Source: Phycisphaerales bacterium (GTDB lineage Bacteria; Planctomycetota; Phycisphaerae; Phycisphaerales; SM1A02). From it: 64,000 nt of DNA. The position numbers and the translations under genes were made by a program. A model generated the notes under the pieces. It ran no database searches. It had not been told where the DNA came from and saw only the letters and a program-made list of their open reading frames with translations. Below, one piece after another: positions 49,881 through 58,304 of this stretch (within the stretch, counting starts at the first letter, position 1; every line of letters starts with the position of its first letter). Where the stretch lies: positions 122,736-186,735 of the forward strand of contig SIAD01000003.1 of assembly GCA_009691915.1 (NCBI GenBank), read 5' to 3'.

Positions 49881-51938
49881 ATGCCTGAATACACGACGAG
49901 TCAGATCCGCAACATTGCCATTGTGGGTGCGGGGGGTTCGGGGAAGACGACGCTGGTCGAAGCACTGCTCTACGCGGGCGGTGCGATCCAGCGGCCTGGC
50001 AAGGTCGAGGACGGCTCGACGGTGACCGGTTCGGACGCTGTCTCCAAACATTTCGGGACGACGGTCGACTCGTGCATAGTGCACCTCGATCACGCCGGCG
50101 TCCGCGTGAACATGATCGACACGCCCGGCTCTCCAGACTTCGTCGGCGCGGCGATCTGTGCGCTGCCGGCGGTCGAGACGGTCGTTGTCGTCGTCGATGC
50201 GGTGGCTGGCGTGCAGACCACCACCAGACGCATGGTGAGCATTGCCAAGGAGCGCAATCTCCCGACGATGATCGTCGTCAACAAGATGGATGCGTCAGAC
50301 GACGAAGAACTTGTGCTTGCGGGCATCCAGGAAGAGTTCGGCGAGATCTGCCAGCCCATCGACCTCCCGTCCGATCACGGCAAGGCTGTCGTCGACTGCT
50401 TCGGGAATGCTGCGGGAACGAGCGATCTCGGCGAGGTCAAGGCGTTCCACGACCGCGTGATCGACCAGGTCGCAGAAGTGGACGACGCTCTCATGGAGGA
50501 GGTGCTCGATGGCCGCGCAGTCACCCCGCAGCGGATGCACGATCCGTTCGAGAAGTCCATGCGCGAGCGCCACCTCATCCCGATCTGCTTCGTCTCCGCC
50601 CGCACCGGTGCGGGAGTGAGAGAGCTTCTCAATGACATTGTCGCGCTCTGCCCTAGCCCATGCGAAGGGAATCCACGGCCGTTCGAGTACGCCAAGGATG
50701 GTGGGACCAGCATCTTCGTCCCGTCGATGAAGTCCGGCGACAGCCTGCTCGCCCATGTCTTCAAGATGTCCACCGACCCGTTCGCCGGTCGGCTCGCGTT
50801 CTTCAAGGTCCATCAGGGGTCGCTCACCCACGGCAGCAATCTGTCGCTTGATGACGGCGCGAAGACGGTGCGCGTACCGCATGTGTATTCGGTCATGGCC
50901 GCAAAGCACAAGGAGACGGAGGCCATCATCGCCGGGGACATCGGCGCGGTTTCGAAGATCGAGGAACTGCACGCCGGGACGATCATCCACGGCCACGGGA
51001 CTCCCCCAGGCCTCGCGCTGCGTCCGCTGCCGCTTCCGCGCCCGATGTTTGGAGTCGCGCTCGACGCAGCCAATCGCGCGGCGGAAACCAAGCTCGGCGA
51101 GGCGCTTCACAAGCTGGCGGCGGAGGACTCCACGCTCGCGATTGACCAAGTCACGGCAACCAAGGAACTCGTCCTTCGCGGACTCGGCGAGTTGCATGTC
51201 AGGGTCAAGCTCCACATGCTCAAGGAGCGATTCGGTGTCGAAGTGACAACTCATCCGCCGAAAGTCGCGTACCGGGAGACGATCACCGCGAAGGCCGAGG
51301 GGCATTACCGCCACAAGAAGCAATCGGGCGGGGCGGGCCAGTTTGGCGAGGTGTTCCTCCGAGTCGAGCCTATCGATGGCGCGGCGACGGGTACCGGGGC
51401 CGACTTCGAATTCGTCGATGACACATTTGGCGGCAGCGTTCCTAGGCAATTCCTTCCGGCGATCGAGAAGGGGGTGCGGCAGGTGCTGCACGAGGGGGCT
51501 ATCGCGGGCTATCCCCTCGGGGGCGTGCGTGTGCTGGTCTACGACGGGAAGCATCACCCGGTTGACAGCAAGGAAGTTGCCTTCACTATCGCGGGAAAGC
51601 ATGCGTTCATCGAGGCGGTGAAAAAGGCACGACCCGTTCTGATGGAGCCGTTCGTCCACCTCGAGATCACGGCCCCGGTTGGCGCGATCGGCGCGATCGT
51701 CGCGGATCTTTCATCTCGCCGCGGGCGCGTGCAGGGCAACGAAGCGACAGCGGGAGGGCAGGCGGTCATCCGCGCGACCGCTCCGATGTCCGAGCTCACC
51801 TCCTATGCAGGCACGCTCAAGTCGATCACGGGCGGGCTCGGGAGTTACAGCATGGAGTTTGCGCACTCTGAGCCTGCGCCGCCAGGAATTCAAGCGGAGC
51901 AGATCGCCGCGCACAAGCCGGCGATGCACGAGGCGTAG
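49881..51938 (+). CDS. EF-G-like translational GTPase (EF-G2 type)
   Basis: 685 aa, EF-G domain order I-V. G1 is GAGGSGKTT (about 16-24), G3 is DTPGSPDFVG, G4 is VVNKMD. Domain IV/V signatures: KQSGGAGQFGEVFLRVEP and MEPFVHLEITAPVGAIGAIV, then SSRRGRVQG. The EF-G histidine of 'DTPGHxDF', needed for fast ribosome-stimulated GTP hydrolysis, is Ser here, and G1 lacks 'GHVDxGKT'. This marks the EF-G2/EF-G-like paralogue group rather than the housekeeping factor. Strong GGAGG before ATG 49881, unlike its leaderless neighbours. Confidence 0.9.
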   Translation: MPEYTTSQIRNIAIVGAGGSGKTTLVEALLYAGGAIQRPGKVEDGSTVTGSDAVSKHFGTTVDSCIVHLDHAGVRVNMIDTPGSPDFVGAAICALPAVETVVVVVDAVAGVQTTTRRMVSIAKERNLPTMIVVNKMDASDDEELVLAGIQEEFGEICQPIDLPSDHGKAVVDCFGNAAGTSDLGEVKAFHDRVIDQVAEVDDALMEEVLDGRAVTPQRMHDPFEKSMRERHLIPICFVSARTGAGVRELLNDIVALCPSPCEGNPRPFEYAKDGGTSIFVPSMKSGDSLLAHVFKMSTDPFAGRLAFFKVHQGSLTHGSNLSLDDGAKTVRVPHVYSVMAAKHKETEAIIAGDIGAVSKIEELHAGTIIHGHGTPPGLALRPLPLPRPMFGVALDAANRAAETKLGEALHKLAAEDSTLAIDQVTATKELVLRGLGELHVRVKLHMLKERFGVEVTTHPPKVAYRETITAKAEGHYRHKKQSGGAGQFGEVFLRVEPIDGAATGTGADFEFVDDTFGGSVPRQFLPAIEKGVRQVLHEGAIAGYPLGGVRVLVYDGKHHPVDSKEVAFTIAGKHAFIEAVKKARPVLMEPFVHLEITAPVGAIGAIVADLSSRRGRVQGNEATAGGQAVIRATAPMSELTSYAGTLKSITGGLGSYSMEFAHSEPAPPGIQAEQIAAHKPAMHEA

Positions 51939-52214
51939 GCCAGGATCCGGCTCATCCGGGGCACCACTCAACCTCGCCTACACCCCTGCGGCGGCGACAT
52001 CGTCGATGTTCGCCAAGTGCCCGCCGAGTGCATCGCGCCGTCTCCGATCACGATGCTGCCGACACCGCTCACCGCTGGCGTCGAGCAGGTGTCATTGGGG
52101 CCTGTGCGAGGCACGCGAGCCCTGGCAGAAGAGCCGCCAGTGCAGCGAAGTGCGATCGACCCATGGGCGACAGCGATGCTCTCCGGAATGTTCGAGTGAT
52201 TGACATCAACCCCG
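51939..52214. other. Intergenic region with no supported gene
   Basis: 276 bp between EF-G and the NTF2-like gene. It is GC-rich, with only short unsupported frames and no hairpin beyond a small CCGG-type repeat just after the EF-G stop. Nothing recognised. Confidence 0.5.
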
Positions 52215-53114
52215 TCACTTCGGCTTGTTGGTATTGGCTAGGGCGATCACCTGTGTAGCGTCGCCATCTCCGGAAAAGACCGCGAGGAACGCAGCGGGAT
52301 CCGCCGGCAGCGAGGTCGCGAATCCGAACCGCTGACTCATCGACAGATTGCAGGTCACGATGGTCAAGCTGCCGCAGCGGGTGGTGCGGGCCTCAGTGAT
52401 CGTCGCTGGGCCGGTGGTTGCAGCCTTTGCACCCTTAATGAGATCTGCGCGCACTTTCTGGCCGCGGAAGTTCACGACCTGTACACCGTCGGCGAGCATC
52501 GCTTCGAAGGCGGGCATCTCCTGCTTCCGCTGGAGATCGAGGAACTTTGCGAGCAGCGTCGATCCCTGACCATTGAGCGTCGTATCGCCCGCATAGGTCG
52601 GCAGTCCCGGGGCTGGTCGCTCTCTGGGCATATTGAGGTTCGCCCATGCGGCGAGCCGCCACTGCGAGTCGACATACTGCCAGACTCCCAGTCGCGGGGT
52701 CGCAGCAGATCCCAGTTGCTGACCACCTATCGTCTGGCTCCCCTCAGCCAAGCAGGTGACAATCAGGGCGTCGCCGACGCGCGTGGCAATCACCGAGCTG
52801 ACCTTCGCGGGGGCCGCCATCGCGAGGTCCTTCATCGCTTCAATCGAACCCGCGCGATCGGCGGCACCAATGAAGCGGATCGACTGGAAGCAGGGCTGAA
52901 GACACTGCTCGAGTCCCGCGATGTCACCTGTGGCAGAGCGCTTCATCTGCGCCTCAACGAGCTGTGTTCCGAGCGCCGTGAGTGCGTCGGCAGAGGCTGG
53001 CCACGGACTCGCAGGCGGGGCGGTCTGCGCTGGAATCTGTGCTGATGCCAGGGAGCAGGTCGTCGAGAGTGGCGCGAGAAGGCTCGCAGCGAGACAGAAG
53101 GTCATGGAGTCCAT
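52215..53114 (-). CDS. Exported protein with two NTF2/DUF4440-like domains
   Basis: 299 aa with signal peptide (AASLLAPLSTTCSLASAQ). Two similar halves are seen: one with LEQCLQPCFQSIRFIGAADR, KVSSVIATRVGDALIVTCLA and WRLAAWANLN; the second with FEAMLADGVQVVNFRGQKVR, TEARTTRCGSLTIVTCNLSM and TQVIALANTN. The pattern (helix, 'F-x-x-x-x-G', paired strands with a VGDALIVTC / CGSLTIVTC motif) suggests duplicated NTF2-like folds. Start 7 nt after TACGCT. Function unknown. Confidence 0.65.
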   Translation of the reverse strand: MDSMTFCLAASLLAPLSTTCSLASAQIPAQTAPPASPWPASADALTALGTQLVEAQMKRSATGDIAGLEQCLQPCFQSIRFIGAADRAGSIEAMKDLAMAAPAKVSSVIATRVGDALIVTCLAEGSQTIGGQQLGSAATPRLGVWQYVDSQWRLAAWANLNMPRERPAPGLPTYAGDTTLNGQGSTLLAKFLDLQRKQEMPAFEAMLADGVQVVNFRGQKVRADLIKGAKAATTGPATITEARTTRCGSLTIVTCNLSMSQRFGFATSLPADPAAFLAVFSGDGDATQVIALANTNKPK

Positions 53115-53121
53115 GCAGCCG

Positions 53122-53127
53122 AGCGTA
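53122..53127 (-). promoter_or_regulatory. TACGCT -10 box, 7 nt before the NTF2-like gene
   Basis: Minus-strand TACGCT, seven bases, ATG 53114; same hexamer as at 5995. Confidence 0.5.
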
Positions 53128-53175
53128 CTGGGCTACTGCTGCCTCGGCCCGCGGCGTACTCTTGTCGCTTCCGCC

Positions 53176-53595
53176 ATGTTTGGTCCGTCCCCAACGCCTC
53201 TTGATCCCTCCCGCGACTGGGGCGGTCTGCTGCCCGCGCTCCTTCGCAACCCGAGAGCGGAGTTGGAAGCGGGATTCTCGCGGCTCAGGGATCTCTTGAG
53301 TGCCGAAGGGGTGCAGTCTCGTCGGATGATTGAGATCTACACACGGGCTACCAGTGGCGGCGCGTCGAGCGAGGAGATCCACACCGCTAATCAGCAGATG
53401 ATGGATCTCATTCGCTTGGCAGGCATGGGGGCTTTTTTCGCGGTGGTTCCGGGAAGCGCGCTCTTGCTGCCGTTGGCAATCGCGACGGCATCGAAGCTCG
53501 GCATCCGGCTGATGCCCGACTCGTGGACCCAGAGAGTGTCCAAGGGACCGCCTCCGAACCTAGAGCCGCCGCGCTCGCATGATCCGCACGGGTGA
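53176..53595 (+). CDS. LETM1-like small protein (tentative)
   Basis: 139 aa. An N-terminal helical part (about 1-80) precedes LIRLAGMGAFFAVVPGSALL and LPLAIATASKLGIRLMPDSW, which recalls the 'R-x-x-G-x-PG-S-x-LLPL-x-P-x-LP' core of LETM1 ribosome-binding-like domains. One membrane-compatible helix. Start at ATG 53176; the frame continues upstream without support. Convergent overlap of 36 bp with the DCC/DUF2071 gene. Confidence 0.5.
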   Translation: MFGPSPTPLDPSRDWGGLLPALLRNPRAELEAGFSRLRDLLSAEGVQSRRMIEIYTRATSGGASSEEIHTANQQMMDLIRLAGMGAFFAVVPGSALLLPLAIATASKLGIRLMPDSWTQRVSKGPPPNLEPPRSHDPHG

Positions 53596-54753
53596 TCCCT
53601 CGGCGACGACGACCGAGTGGATCTCACGCATGCAGTGCGCGAGGTCGCGCGGGAGAAACCGTCCTAGCGGGCCAGCGACAGTTCCTTGCGCCTTGGGCCA
53701 AACGCGCCAGGGCGGATGCTCAACCTCGTACTCGGTGGTCTCTCCACTGCGTCCCTTGGTGTATCCGTAGTAGTGCTCGGTGATGAACTCCGCGAGCGAC
53801 CCAGAAGCCAGTTGTTCAGCGCGGCCGTATGTTTCGGCGCACATGAGGACGGTCTCGTTGCCGTCCGACCAGGAGTAACTGGTCTGCCGGCACTCACCAG
53901 CTACTGCGCTCTGAGAGTCCATGCCATGCACCACATAGTGCTCTCCATAGAGGAGGTTCGCGGTCGAGGCAATCAGTCGAAAGGGCACTATCTCCTTCAC
54001 GAACACGACGCCACGGCGCCAGGAGCCGTCAGCTAGCTCGCGCTTCACATAGAAGCGCAGATTGATCTCCTCGAAGTTTCCGCAGAAGGGCAGCGTCATG
54101 CCCTGAAGGCTCACGGTACAGAAGGCGAAGCCAACCATGGAGACAAGGTGTTCTCCCTGCCAGTCATCGAGCACGGTTCCGCGGGGGAGGTAGGACGCAA
54201 GGGTTTCCGCTGGCACGGCGTAGTTGACGATGATCAATTGACGCCACTGCGCGCTCATCATGACCCCTGAGCGCTGCGGAAACATGGTGAGGTCCGAGGG
54301 GAGTGCGTTCAGAACGAGCGCTCGTTGCTGCGGGGCAACAAGCGGGCAGAGGTCGGGATGCCTGGGGGCGCCGAAGAGGCGCATGCGAAGGCGGGCCACG
54401 AGGTCGTAGCAGGCGTTGGACACGCAGAGGGGGACAAATCGAAGCAGGAGCAGGATCACCCAGGGCCAGCCGAGTTCCGACACAATCGCGAAGAGTGCTG
54501 CGGCGCGGATGAACAGCGTCCCGTTCTTCCACACGACGATCGTCGAGCTCGTGGAAGCGTCGATGCCGAAGTCACGGAACACAGCGGAAGCAACGGGTGT
54601 CCCCGCAAGCGTCTGAAGCGGCACGAAACGAAAGCGGTTGCTGCGCGAGCGGCGCATCAGGCTCCTCACCACGCCGTGGCAGGTCGCGCAACGGCCGTCG
54701 TACATGATGTACACAGGGTCGCGCGGCAACTGGTCCCGGCGGTCGTTCATCAT
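53560..54753 (-). CDS. DCC (DUF393) - DUF2071 fusion protein
   Basis: 397 aa from ATG 54753 (54750 is equivalent). Residues about 13-130 are a DUF393 thiol-disulfide domain (VYIMYDGRCATCHGVVRSLM with CxxC, then FRFVPLQTLAGT). From about 165, DUF2071 (YqjF-like) is clear: MMSAQWRQLIIVNYAVPAET, GMTLPFCGNFEEINLRFYVK and VFVKEIVPFRLIASTANLLY. The two families are often encoded side by side; here they form one chain. Activity unknown; the CxxC suggests redox chemistry. Confidence 0.85.
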   Translation of the reverse strand: MMNDRRDQLPRDPVYIMYDGRCATCHGVVRSLMRRSRSNRFRFVPLQTLAGTPVASAVFRDFGIDASTSSTIVVWKNGTLFIRAAALFAIVSELGWPWVILLLLRFVPLCVSNACYDLVARLRMRLFGAPRHPDLCPLVAPQQRALVLNALPSDLTMFPQRSGVMMSAQWRQLIIVNYAVPAETLASYLPRGTVLDDWQGEHLVSMVGFAFCTVSLQGMTLPFCGNFEEINLRFYVKRELADGSWRRGVVFVKEIVPFRLIASTANLLYGEHYVVHGMDSQSAVAGECRQTSYSWSDGNETVLMCAETYGRAEQLASGSLAEFITEHYYGYTKGRSGETTEYEVEHPPWRVWPKAQGTVAGPLGRFLPRDLAHCMREIHSVVVAEGSPVRIMRARRL

Positions 54754-54920
54754 GGCCGTGCGTTGGGGTGACGCGAACCGGGAGAGCGGGCGATAGTGGA
54801 TTCTAACCTTCGTCGACTCCTGCGGGAAACACAGTGGTTTCACAATCACGCGGTGCAGAATGCGCCCCAACTGGCGTCATTCGCACCATGTAAATTGATA
54901 GTTGCAGCAAGTGTTTTTCA

Positions 54921-54926
54921 TAGTAT
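54921..54926 (+). promoter_or_regulatory. TAGTAT -10 box before the DUF4143 ATPase
   Basis: TAGTAT, nine bases, ATG 54936. A TTGATA lies 20 bp upstream (54895-54900), a possible -35 at long spacing. The surrounding 60 bases are clearly more AT-rich than the backbone. Confidence 0.45.
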
Positions 54927-54935
54927 GCTGTTTGG

Positions 54936-56090
54936 ATGATCGACCGCATTGACGCCACGGCCCGCATTCACGCTGCCCTTCGCCGTGCACAGATCGTGCT
55001 GTTGCTCGGTCCACGCCAATGCGGAAAGACCACCCTCGCGCGAACATTCGTCGCCAGCGACTCTAGCGCATACTTCGACCTCGAATCACCAGACGCCCTT
55101 GCCCGGATGAGTCAACCAATGACAGCGCTCACGCCACTGCGTGGCACGGTTGTCATCGACGAAGTGCAGCGACTCCCCGACCTGTTTCCCCTGCTTCGCG
55201 TGCTTGCAGATCGCAAGCCGCTCCCAGCTCGATTTCTCGTGCTTGGCAGCGCATCCCCAGAGCTGCTTCGGCAGTCATCAGAGTCTCTCGCCGGTCGCGT
55301 TGAGATCGTGCAACTCGGCTCGTTCACACTTGCAGAGTGCGGCGCAGGCAGACTCGACAAACGATGGAGTCGCGGTGGATTCCCACGCGCATTCCTCGCA
55401 CGAAATGCCGACGACTCAACCACTTGGATGACGAACTTCATCTCAACGCTCATTGAGCGCGACCTTCCCTTCTACGACGCCCGCCTCGCGCCTGGGCTTG
55501 TCCGACGGATGTGGACGATGTTCGCTCACTACCACGGGCAGACCACAAACTACTCGTCGATTGCATCGAGCCTTGGCACGCCAACGTCGACGGTTCGACA
55601 TCATCTCGATCTGCTGACAGGACTGCTCGTCGTGCGACAGATTCAACCTTGGTTCGAGAACATCGGCAAGCGCCAAGTGAAGTCGCCGCGACTTTACTTT
55701 CGCGACACCGGCATGCTGCATTCGTTGCTCGGCATTGACTCAACGAAGGCGTTGCTCTCACATCCACGGTGCGGCGCGTCGTGGGAAGGACTCGTCGTGG
55801 AAGAACTTCTCACCCGCGTGCCGCACAGTCACGCATACTGGTGGTCAACACAACAGGGCGCAGAGATCGATCTCGTCCTGTTCCACAAGGGAAAGCGCTT
55901 CGGCGTCGAAGTCAAACGGGCCGACGCTGCAACCGTGACGCCGTCGATCCGCATCGCGAAAGAGGCGCTCGGGCTCAAACAGGTCACAATCGTGCATCCT
56001 GGCGAGAAAAACTATCCGCTTGCGAAGGGCATCAAGGCAGTGGGAATCGAAGAGGTGATCCGTGATCCTGCATGTGTGCTTGACGATTGA
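54936..56090 (+). CDS. AAA+ ATPase with DUF4143 C-terminal domain
   Basis: 384 aa. Walker A LLGPRQCGKTTLAR (23-36), Walker B GTVVIDEVQRLPDLF (about 69-83) and sensor-like FLVLGSASPELL form the AAA_14 ATPase. The DUF4143 part has FSTLIERDLP-type FISTLIERDLPFYDAR, a winged-helix stretch SSIASSLGTPTSTVRHHLDL, and GAEIDLVLFHKGKRFGVEVK, which has the spacing of a PD-(D/E)xK nuclease-like core. The family is abundant on mobile and accessory DNA; its role is unclear, possibly toxin-antitoxin or DNA related. It stands at the left edge of the AT-richer accessory region. Confidence 0.88.
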   Translation: MIDRIDATARIHAALRRAQIVLLLGPRQCGKTTLARTFVASDSSAYFDLESPDALARMSQPMTALTPLRGTVVIDEVQRLPDLFPLLRVLADRKPLPARFLVLGSASPELLRQSSESLAGRVEIVQLGSFTLAECGAGRLDKRWSRGGFPRAFLARNADDSTTWMTNFISTLIERDLPFYDARLAPGLVRRMWTMFAHYHGQTTNYSSIASSLGTPTSTVRHHLDLLTGLLVVRQIQPWFENIGKRQVKSPRLYFRDTGMLHSLLGIDSTKALLSHPRCGASWEGLVVEELLTRVPHSHAYWWSTQQGAEIDLVLFHKGKRFGVEVKRADAATVTPSIRIAKEALGLKQVTIVHPGEKNYPLAKGIKAVGIEEVIRDPACVLDD

Positions 56091-56201
56091 GGGCGGATCG
56101 CAACGAGCGCTCGACTCCGCTCACACCCCCAGCACGCCGGTGCTGTCGCCGAATCGATCGCACTTCACATGTTCTCGCAATTTGGAACTCAACCCCTTGA
56201 A

Positions 56202-56262
56202 GGTTGCGAGGTTGTGCGAGGTTGTGCGAAGTCTTGCGACTCCGTGCAAAACCCTGCAAAGT
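56202..56262 (+). repeat. Six degenerate 10-bp units phased on TGC(G/A)
   Basis: Successive decamers read GGTTGCGA, GTTGTGCGAG, GTTGTGCGAA, GTCTTGCGAC, TCCGTGCAAA, ACCCTGCAAA. TGC recurs every 10 bp at the same offset; GAGGTTGTGC is repeated exactly. One-helical-turn phasing puts all cores on one face of the DNA, as in a recombinase or regulator binding array. Confidence 0.6.
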
Positions 56263-56268
56263 GAATCA

Positions 56269-56526
56269 ATGGGCGAGGAAGGATTCGAAGATGTGCAGGA
56301 AACAGCGAGGAATCGTGTGATTCCAGTTTCGGGTGGAGCAGAATGCGGAGCAGATGACGCTGGATGGCATGTGCCTGGGGCGAATGGTGATCCTGATCTG
56401 CAGAAGTTGATCGACTCGTGGGGGAGTCTGCCTGCGCCGATGCGTGCTGCGATTTGTTCGATCGTGCAGGCGGCAGTGCGGGTGGGAACGAATGAAGGAG
56501 ATCGTCGGTCATGCGATATGTCCTAA
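56269..56526 (+). pseudogene. Integrase-associated C-terminal tail fragment
   Basis: 85 codons from ATG 56269. GEEGFEDVQETARNR, SGGAECGADDAG and LIDSWGSLPAPMRAAICSIV match, from memory, the variable tail found after tyrosine recombinases in planctomycete genomes ('GEEGFEP...', then 'W-P-x-LP-x-x-x-R'). No catalytic recombinase domain (R...HxxR...Y) is present upstream, where the DUF4143 gene lies. It is therefore called a remnant; a small expressed protein is the alternative. Confidence 0.45.
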
Positions 56527-56756
56527 CGTGTCCGCTCGATGTTCAGATGGGCATTCACACATGATTCAAAAAACTGTCTTCTCGGAAACCACTGGAAACA
56601 AAACGATTTATCAGCATGTGATTGTCCGCTGTTGGCACGACGGTTGCTCGGTGTTCCCTTGCATCTCGTGTCGTTTACCTCGTGACATCTCGTCATGTGG
56701 GCGACGTGAGAAGAAGTCACGCACACATGTGGGTGTATTGAAAGGACGGTCTCAGC

Positions 56757-56930
56757 ATGGTGAATCGAGAAGAAGTGGCATCGGTCGTCGCGAATGGATC
56801 GGTGCGCTGCGTTACAACTCCTCGGCAAGCATCAGCGACTCAAACGAAACCGAGGGCCATCGCACCGCAGTCGCTCCATCGGAGGTGCAGGAATAATCAA
56901 CTGAAACTTTGGCAGCGGTGCCTGCCATGA
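56757..56930 (+). CDS. Short basic hypothetical ORF
   Basis: 57 codons from ATG 56757, preceded by AAAGGA. Begins MVNREEVASVVANGSVRC and ends with a basic, Arg/Gln-rich tail. No family recognised. Could be a decayed reading frame of the mobile DNA. Confidence 0.25.
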   Translation: MVNREEVASVVANGSVRCVTTPRQASATQTKPRAIAPQSLHRRCRNNQLKLWQRCLP

Positions 56931-56966
56931 TGTTGAATCGGTCAAACACTGGGGGCGCTCATAGAT

Positions 56967-57281
56967 ATGAAGTCGCTGAAGGCGCATTTCCCAAACGCTG
57001 AGGAGATTGTGATCGATTGCCGTGGGTTTTGGTATAGATCGGTTGGTAATCTGCCAGTGAAGATTGAAGCGGTGGGTTATCGTGGTGGTGCCATGGTACG
57101 GGTTGCTTTCGGATTTGAGAACCCTACCGCAATCGAGAAGTTGGAAGTCGCATCGGCCGAGATTCCAATCACGCTCAAGGCCACAGTGGAAGCCACGCAT
57201 GGCGAGAGAATCGCGACCTTCCGATACAACCTTCGGACCAAGATCGGTCGGTTTGACACTCACGATGTCACGACTCCTTGA
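56967..57281 (+). CDS. Hypothetical protein
   Basis: 104 aa. Pattern of alternating strands: AEEIVIDCRGFWYRSVG, VKIEAVGYRGGAMVRVAFGF and EIPITLKATVEATHGERIAT. No signal peptide or helix. It starts 55 bp before the FGE-like gene region and on the same strand; third-position GC is lower than in the backbone. Not recognised; plausible as a small beta-rich protein. Confidence 0.45.
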   Translation: MKSLKAHFPNAEEIVIDCRGFWYRSVGNLPVKIEAVGYRGGAMVRVAFGFENPTAIEKLEVASAEIPITLKATVEATHGERIATFRYNLRTKIGRFDTHDVTTP

Positions 57282-57323
57282 GATGAGATTTGCAGGGCGG
57301 ATCACGATCGACGCTCTGCCGAC

Positions 57324-57329
57324 TATCAT
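57324..57329 (+). promoter_or_regulatory. TATCAT -10 box, 6 nt before the FGE-family gene
   Basis: CTATCATC at 57323-57330 contains TATCAT, followed by six bases and ATG 57336. The same octamer CTATCATC occurs before the SrfB-family gene, so the two genes probably share control. Confidence 0.55.
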
Positions 57330-57335
57330 CGCGGG

Positions 57336-58274
57336 ATGGATCCAACGGGGAAACGTCGCGGAGCTGAAGCGGGCGCCAAGGAATTGACTTGGTGTGAGGT
57401 CATCGCTAGGTCTCCCAATCCAACGTTCGTAACCGATGCAGAGTTTGCAGATCGCATTCTCGCGACAATGTTGCCTTGGAGAGTCAAGCACATCCAGAGT
57501 GGGATTGTGATGCTCCTGGTGCCACCGGGCAAATTTGTGATGGGAATGAGTCCAAACGATCCAGCAGGCGAGGACGACGAAAGACCCGCACACGAGGTGA
57601 CGCTGACGCGCGCATTTTACTTGGGCGAGACTCCGGTCACGCAGGCGCAGTGGTCGCAGGTCAATTCGGCGAACCCTAGCAAGTTCGGCGCGGTGAGCGG
57701 CAATGCTATTGACAGGCTTCTCGGAAGTGGGCTCACGAATGAGGAAGCCAGTGAGAAGCTCCGTCGGTCAGACAGTGGCATGCTTCCTGTTGAACGCGTC
57801 TCTTGGGATGACGCGATCCAGTTTGTACGCAAGACGGGTCTTGAATTGCCGACGGAGGCGCAATGGGAGTACGCATGCAGAGCTGGCGTGCGCACACGCC
57901 GGTATGGTCCACTCGATCTCATCGCATGGCATAAAGGAAATGCGAATCGGCAGACTCAACCAGTCAAGATGAAGCGGGCGAACGCTTTGGGCTTTTACGA
58001 CATGCTTGGGAACGTTTTTGAATGGTGCAGCGATTACTACGGCGGAGCATTTTACGACGACGAGCGTTCACGTTCGATCGATCCAGCCGGGCCGAGTCGA
58101 GGAGCAAAGCGAGTCCTTATCGGGGCAACTAACTCGATTGCTGGTGAATCGCGTGTGCTGAGAGGCGGTTCTTGGGAGTGCGCCGACAAAGACTGTCGCG
58201 CATCTGCGCGGAAAGAAAACTTCCCGGAATTTGGGCTTCCTTTCATTGGCTTCAGAGTTATGAAACAGGCGTGA
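57336..58274 (+). CDS. Formylglycine-generating enzyme (FGE-sulfatase) family protein with intact Cys pair
   Basis: 312 aa. The FGE-sulfatase domain covers about 50-310: VMLLVPPGKFVMGMSPND, EVTLTRAFYLGETPVTQAQW, PVERVSWDDAIQFVRKTGL, LPTEAQWEYACRAGVRTR, ANALGFYDMLGNVFEWCSDY and VLRGGSWECADKDCRASAR. In true FGE the catalytic, copper-binding cysteines lie as CxxxxC after RGGS-x-x; here C282 and C287 occupy that place. No signal peptide is seen, so it acts in the cytoplasm. Substrate unknown: no C-x-P/A-x-R sulfatase-type motif was found in the visible neighbours. It may be co-regulated with the SrfB gene 39 bp downstream. Confidence 0.88.
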   Translation: MDPTGKRRGAEAGAKELTWCEVIARSPNPTFVTDAEFADRILATMLPWRVKHIQSGIVMLLVPPGKFVMGMSPNDPAGEDDERPAHEVTLTRAFYLGETPVTQAQWSQVNSANPSKFGAVSGNAIDRLLGSGLTNEEASEKLRRSDSGMLPVERVSWDDAIQFVRKTGLELPTEAQWEYACRAGVRTRRYGPLDLIAWHKGNANRQTQPVKMKRANALGFYDMLGNVFEWCSDYYGGAFYDDERSRSIDPAGPSRGAKRVLIGATNSIAGESRVLRGGSWECADKDCRASARKENFPEFGLPFIGFRVMKQA

Positions 58275-58298
58275 TGCAACTCCTTCGAATTCCAAACC

Positions 58299-58304
58299 TA
58301 TCAT
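58299..58304 (+). promoter_or_regulatory. TATCAT -10 box before the SrfB-family gene
   Basis: CTATCATC at 58298-58305, eight bases, ATG 58313. Identical octamer to that of the FGE-family gene. Confidence 0.5.

Larger units (their letters stand above)
56091..56966. other. Low-coding region with recombinase-tail remnant and 10-bp periodic repeat
   Basis: 876 bp without a strong complete gene. It contains the 10-bp-phased TGCG array (56202-56262), an ORF resembling an integrase tail (56269-56526), a short ORF (56757-56930), and otherwise AT-richer sequence with scattered CGTGACATC-like words. It looks like decayed mobile-element DNA. Confidence 0.5.

Noticed and set aside
56269..56526. Complete integrase gene
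   Set aside because: No recombinase catalytic residues occur in any frame of 56.1-57 kb; only a tail-like segment remains.
56832..57593. 253-codon minus-strand frame
   Set aside because: Lies antisense to the 104-aa ORF and the FGE-family gene, with unnatural composition rich in His, Arg and Trp; no motif.
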